This document shows positions 61,687 to 64,000 of a DNA stretch of 64,000 nucleotides, piece by piece. Under the pieces are notes generated by a model, which was given only the letters and a program-made list of their open reading frames with translations, ran no database searches and was not told the DNA's origin. The stretch covers positions 2,604,001 to 2,668,000 of the forward strand of contig NC_016457.1 in assembly GCF_000226115.1 (NCBI RefSeq), read 5' to 3'. Source of the DNA: Thermothielavioides terrestris NRRL 8126. Lineage: Eukaryota > Ascomycota > Sordariomycetes > Sordariales > Chaetomiaceae. The number at the start of each line of letters is the position of its first letter. Position 1 is the first letter of the stretch. Both the position numbers and the translations under genes were made by a program.

Positions 61687-62328
61687 CTACTGATGCTGCT
61701 GCGGTAGCTCTTCGCGCTCATATAACCAGTTGTCCTCGTCTAGCGCAGCAACCTTTGCTCTCAGGCTTGCCTTGACCGCCTCGAGAAGCTCTGTACTCGA
61801 TGCAAAGCGTTTGGTTTTAGTCATCAGGACGACGGGCGACATGTGTTTGGCAGAGCACTTGCTGCTGGTGGAACTGATGGAGGGGAAGGGGTCCTTGCCT
61901 TCGGGCTGTGCAGGCACACTGTTACGGCCAATCTGATGCTGCCTCACTGCCTCGGCTAGCCGTTGCCTCTCCTTCTCGTCCTCGCGCCGCCTATCTTCCA
62001 TATCCTCGGCATCGTTGAAGGGCGGTGTTGGCGGGTCGTCCAGCTCGATCTCGCCGTTGTGGTCGCGCACAACGATGTGGTCATCGGGCGAGTGCGCCTC
62101 GAGCTGTGGTTGGAACTGATTCTGCTGCTGGTGCTGGTGCTCCCTTTGCGCATCGACATCTAGGTGCAGCGAGTCGGGTGACGGCGGTGAATTGGCTGTC
62201 GGCCGCCGTGTGAGCTGGCTCTGGAAGAGGTTGCGGCGCACGCCATGCGACGACGAGGTCATCCCGCTGCGCGCCTTGGAGATGCCGGATGCGAGAACCC
62301 GGGAGGAGGACGCGTGTCTGTCAGCCAT
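61687..62328 (-). CDS. uncharacterised acidic/Gln-rich protein, 213 residues
   Basis: Single exon, ATG at 62328 (MADRHASSSRVLASGISKAR), stop at 61687. I do not recognise the family. Composition: a basic Ser-rich N-terminus (GVRRNLFQSQLTRRP), a His/Gln run (EHQHQQQNQFQPQ), an acidic segment (DHNGEIELDDPPTPPFNDAE), a charged helix (DRRREDEKERQRLAEAVRQH) and a folded-looking C-terminus (TKRFASSTELLEAVKASLRA) ending DNWLYEREELPQQHQ. The conserved-looking C-terminal 60 residues and a clean start in a 500 bp divergent promoter with POL3 argue that it is real. Convergent with GET4, about 100 bp between stops. Likely nuclear or cytosolic; no signal peptide or membrane span. Confidence 0.75.
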   Translation of the reverse strand: MADRHASSSRVLASGISKARSGMTSSSHGVRRNLFQSQLTRRPTANSPPSPDSLHLDVDAQREHQHQQQNQFQPQLEAHSPDDHIVVRDHNGEIELDDPPTPPFNDAEDMEDRRREDEKERQRLAEAVRQHQIGRNSVPAQPEGKDPFPSISSTSSKCSAKHMSPVVLMTKTKRFASSTELLEAVKASLRAKVAALDEDNWLYEREELPQQHQ

Positions 62329-62830
62329 CGAATTGGATGTTGAGTACCTAGGGTATACTTTGTAGCGCTGGTTGATGGTGGCTCAAATACAACGTGACAG
62401 TTCTATCTGAGCTCCAAGATGGTCGAGTAAACAACACTGCCCGTGGCTTCAATATGCAGGTCTGAGGGTTGGCGGGGTTCAGGAGACCAGGGTTAGTTAG
62501 GCGGGGGCCCTGTCACGCGTTGCTCCATTAAAGGTCGCGTCAGTGAAGTGGGGCACGTCACGTAACAAGGGCGGGAGCGCGTCAGTGAACCTGCTGGGCC
62601 CTGGAAACTTTGCTTGTCACTGAGCTCTTGCTCCTCCCACACAAGCTCACCAGCTCTAACAAGCAGGTGCATGATGCTTGGTGCCTCACCACGGCTTCGT
62701 ACGTGACTCGATGAATTGACCGACATCGCATCATCGCATCATCCATCTCGCCGGAGCACGACTCGACTGCCTGGAAGTCCACGCCCTCACAGTTCCAGTC
62801 CGAGTCGTTCACGCCGACTCCGACGTCGCG
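62329..62830. promoter_or_regulatory. divergent promoter with MCB-like sites (unknown protein / POL3)
   Basis: 502 bp. Contains ACGCGT at 62515-62520, the MluI cell-cycle box bound by MBF (Mbp1/Swi6) in replication genes, and two related repeats CGCGTCAGTGAA at about 62536-62547 and 62578-62589. These fit G1/S control of DNA polymerase delta; binding is inferred, not shown. Confidence 0.55.
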
Positions 62831-64000
62831 ATGCCCACTGCGACGTTGCCCCAGAAGCGGGTGTTCGGCGAGGCCTCGAGTGCCCGTCGCAACATCGTCG
62901 CCACGCCAGTCTCCTCCAAGAAGCGCCGTCTCGATGAGCCGCCTTCGTCTCCCTCGGTCCGCTTCGCCGGCTCCCAAGCTGGCGGCAGGGGGAAGCTCGC
63001 GTCGAGCCAGCAGAAGAGCACCTTCGAGAGCGAAGTGCTGGAGCGCATGAGCCAGGACATCTCGGGGCTCAAGGAAACCAATGCGGAGAAGGACCAGGTC
63101 TGGGACCGCCCGCCGGTACCCCGCGACTTCGAGCCAGACAAGGATGCCCTTTGCTTCCAGGCCATCGAAGCTGAGGAGGGCACGCTCGCTGGCGGGCAGG
63201 CCACCGTCAAGCTCTTTGGTGTCACTGAAAATGGCAACTCTGTCCTGTTGCACGTGAAGGACTTCAAGCACTACCTCTACGTCGCCGCGCCTGTGTCTTT
63301 CACCCCCGAGGACTGCCCAAAGTTCAGGGCCTATCTCGAGACACAGCTCGCCATGCACCAGCCCGTCATACATTCTGTCGTTCTGACGATGCGAGAAAAC
63401 ATCTACGGTTTTCAGGGGAACATCCAGAACCCCTATCTGAAAATTACTGTGAACGACCCAAAGTTCATCAACAGGGTCCGCACCACCATCGAGAGGGGTG
63501 ACGCCAACTGGAAGGGCATGTGGAAGAGTGCCGACGGCACTATCATGACATACGACAATATCCAGTACCTGCTCAGATTCATGGTTGACTGCTCGGTATG
63601 TTGGAAATGTTGGGACCGAGTGGACACTGGGAAACGCAGAAAAGCTAATGAGTGGGTATAGATCGCTGGGATGGCCTGGGTCGAGGCGCCGGCTGGCCGG
63701 TATCGTCTCGTGACCGACAAGCAGTCCAACTGCCAAATCGAGGCCGAGATGAGCTACAGAGACCTGATCGCCCACAAGCCGGTCGGCGAGTGGTCCAAGA
63801 TGGCACCGCTGAGGATCCTCTCCTTTGACATTGAGTGTGCCGGCCGCAAGGGCATCTTCCCCGAAGCCAAGCATGACGCTGTCATTCAGATTGCGAACAT
63901 AGTCACCAAGTACGGAGACAAGAAGCCGTTTGTCCGGAATGTGTTCTGTCTAGACACAACGAGCCCCATCGTTGCCACGCAGATCCTGTCCTTCGACCGA
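62831..64000 (+). CDS. pol3: DNA polymerase delta catalytic subunit, N-terminal part
   Basis: Exons 62831..63595 and 63662..>64000; 368 residues visible of an expected 1,100 or so, the rest beyond the right edge. The disordered N-terminus is basic with a bipartite-type NLS (SSKKRRL). Then comes the family-B N-terminal domain: WDRPPVPRDFEPDKDALCFQ, HYLYVAAPVSFTPEDC, YGFQGNIQNPYLKI. The exonuclease domain starts with Exo I (LSFDIECAGRKGIFPE), whose Asp and Glu are the proofreading metal ligands. This enzyme replicates the lagging strand with PCNA in the nucleus. ATG 62831 is the only in-frame start before the conserved region. Confidence 0.96.

Overview
The window is nuclear DNA of a filamentous ascomycete, most likely a Sordariomycete and plausibly a Sordariales/Chaetomiaceae relative. 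The evidence is GC-rich genes split by short introns with GTRNGT donors and CTAAC/CTGAC branch points, fungal-specific gene families (Cut12-type spindle-pole protein, CPC-3/GCN2, Spo12), and a 12 kb AT-rich, TpA-rich, stop-saturated block typical of repeat-induced point mutation (RIP). The species assignment is inference. Exon models were built by hand; junction phases add up to open frames in every complete gene.

Layout. 1-21.6 kb is a gene-dense housekeeping block: MAT2B/RmlD-like reductase (-, cut by the window edge), 6-phosphofructo-2-kinase with a dead phosphatase site (-), TOM40 (+), a USP deubiquitinase ending in a polybasic CaaX tail (-), an ACAD10/11-type acyl-CoA dehydrogenase (+), a Spo12-like protein (+), the DRG1/Rbg1 GTPase (-), CWC2 (+), urease accessory UreF (-) and a Cut12-like spindle-pole protein (-). 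22.2-46.2 kb is a transposon island: a possible solo LTR; a 12.9 kb RIP-destroyed Ty3/gypsy element in minus orientation; and, inserted in its left LTR, a 9.4 kb intact Ty3/gypsy chromovirus with LTRs I read as identical and a perfect 5 bp target duplication. A 20 bp minisatellite and a 457 bp Mutator-like MITE close the island. 46.6-64 kb is a second housekeeping block: GCN2/CPC-3 (+), CDC34 (+), a UIM-containing USP-like pseudo-enzyme (+), an intron-bearing tRNA-Gly(CCC) (-), GET4 (+), an unknown 213-residue protein (-) and the start of DNA polymerase delta POL3 (+, cut by the right edge).

Most notable is the intact chromovirus. Gag and Pol lie in one reading frame separated by a single UAG. 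No tRNA-type primer site follows the 5' LTR; instead a 9 nt complement to an internal LTR segment suggests self-priming. Between pol and the 3' LTR, on the opposite strand, sits an apparently intact eight-exon gene for a Cys-rich/coiled-coil protein. Its introns are antisense to the genomic RNA and so would survive retrotransposition.

Functionally the host genes are unrelated housekeeping genes (glycolytic signalling, mitochondrial import, ubiquitin system, translation control, splicing, replication); no metabolite gene cluster was seen.
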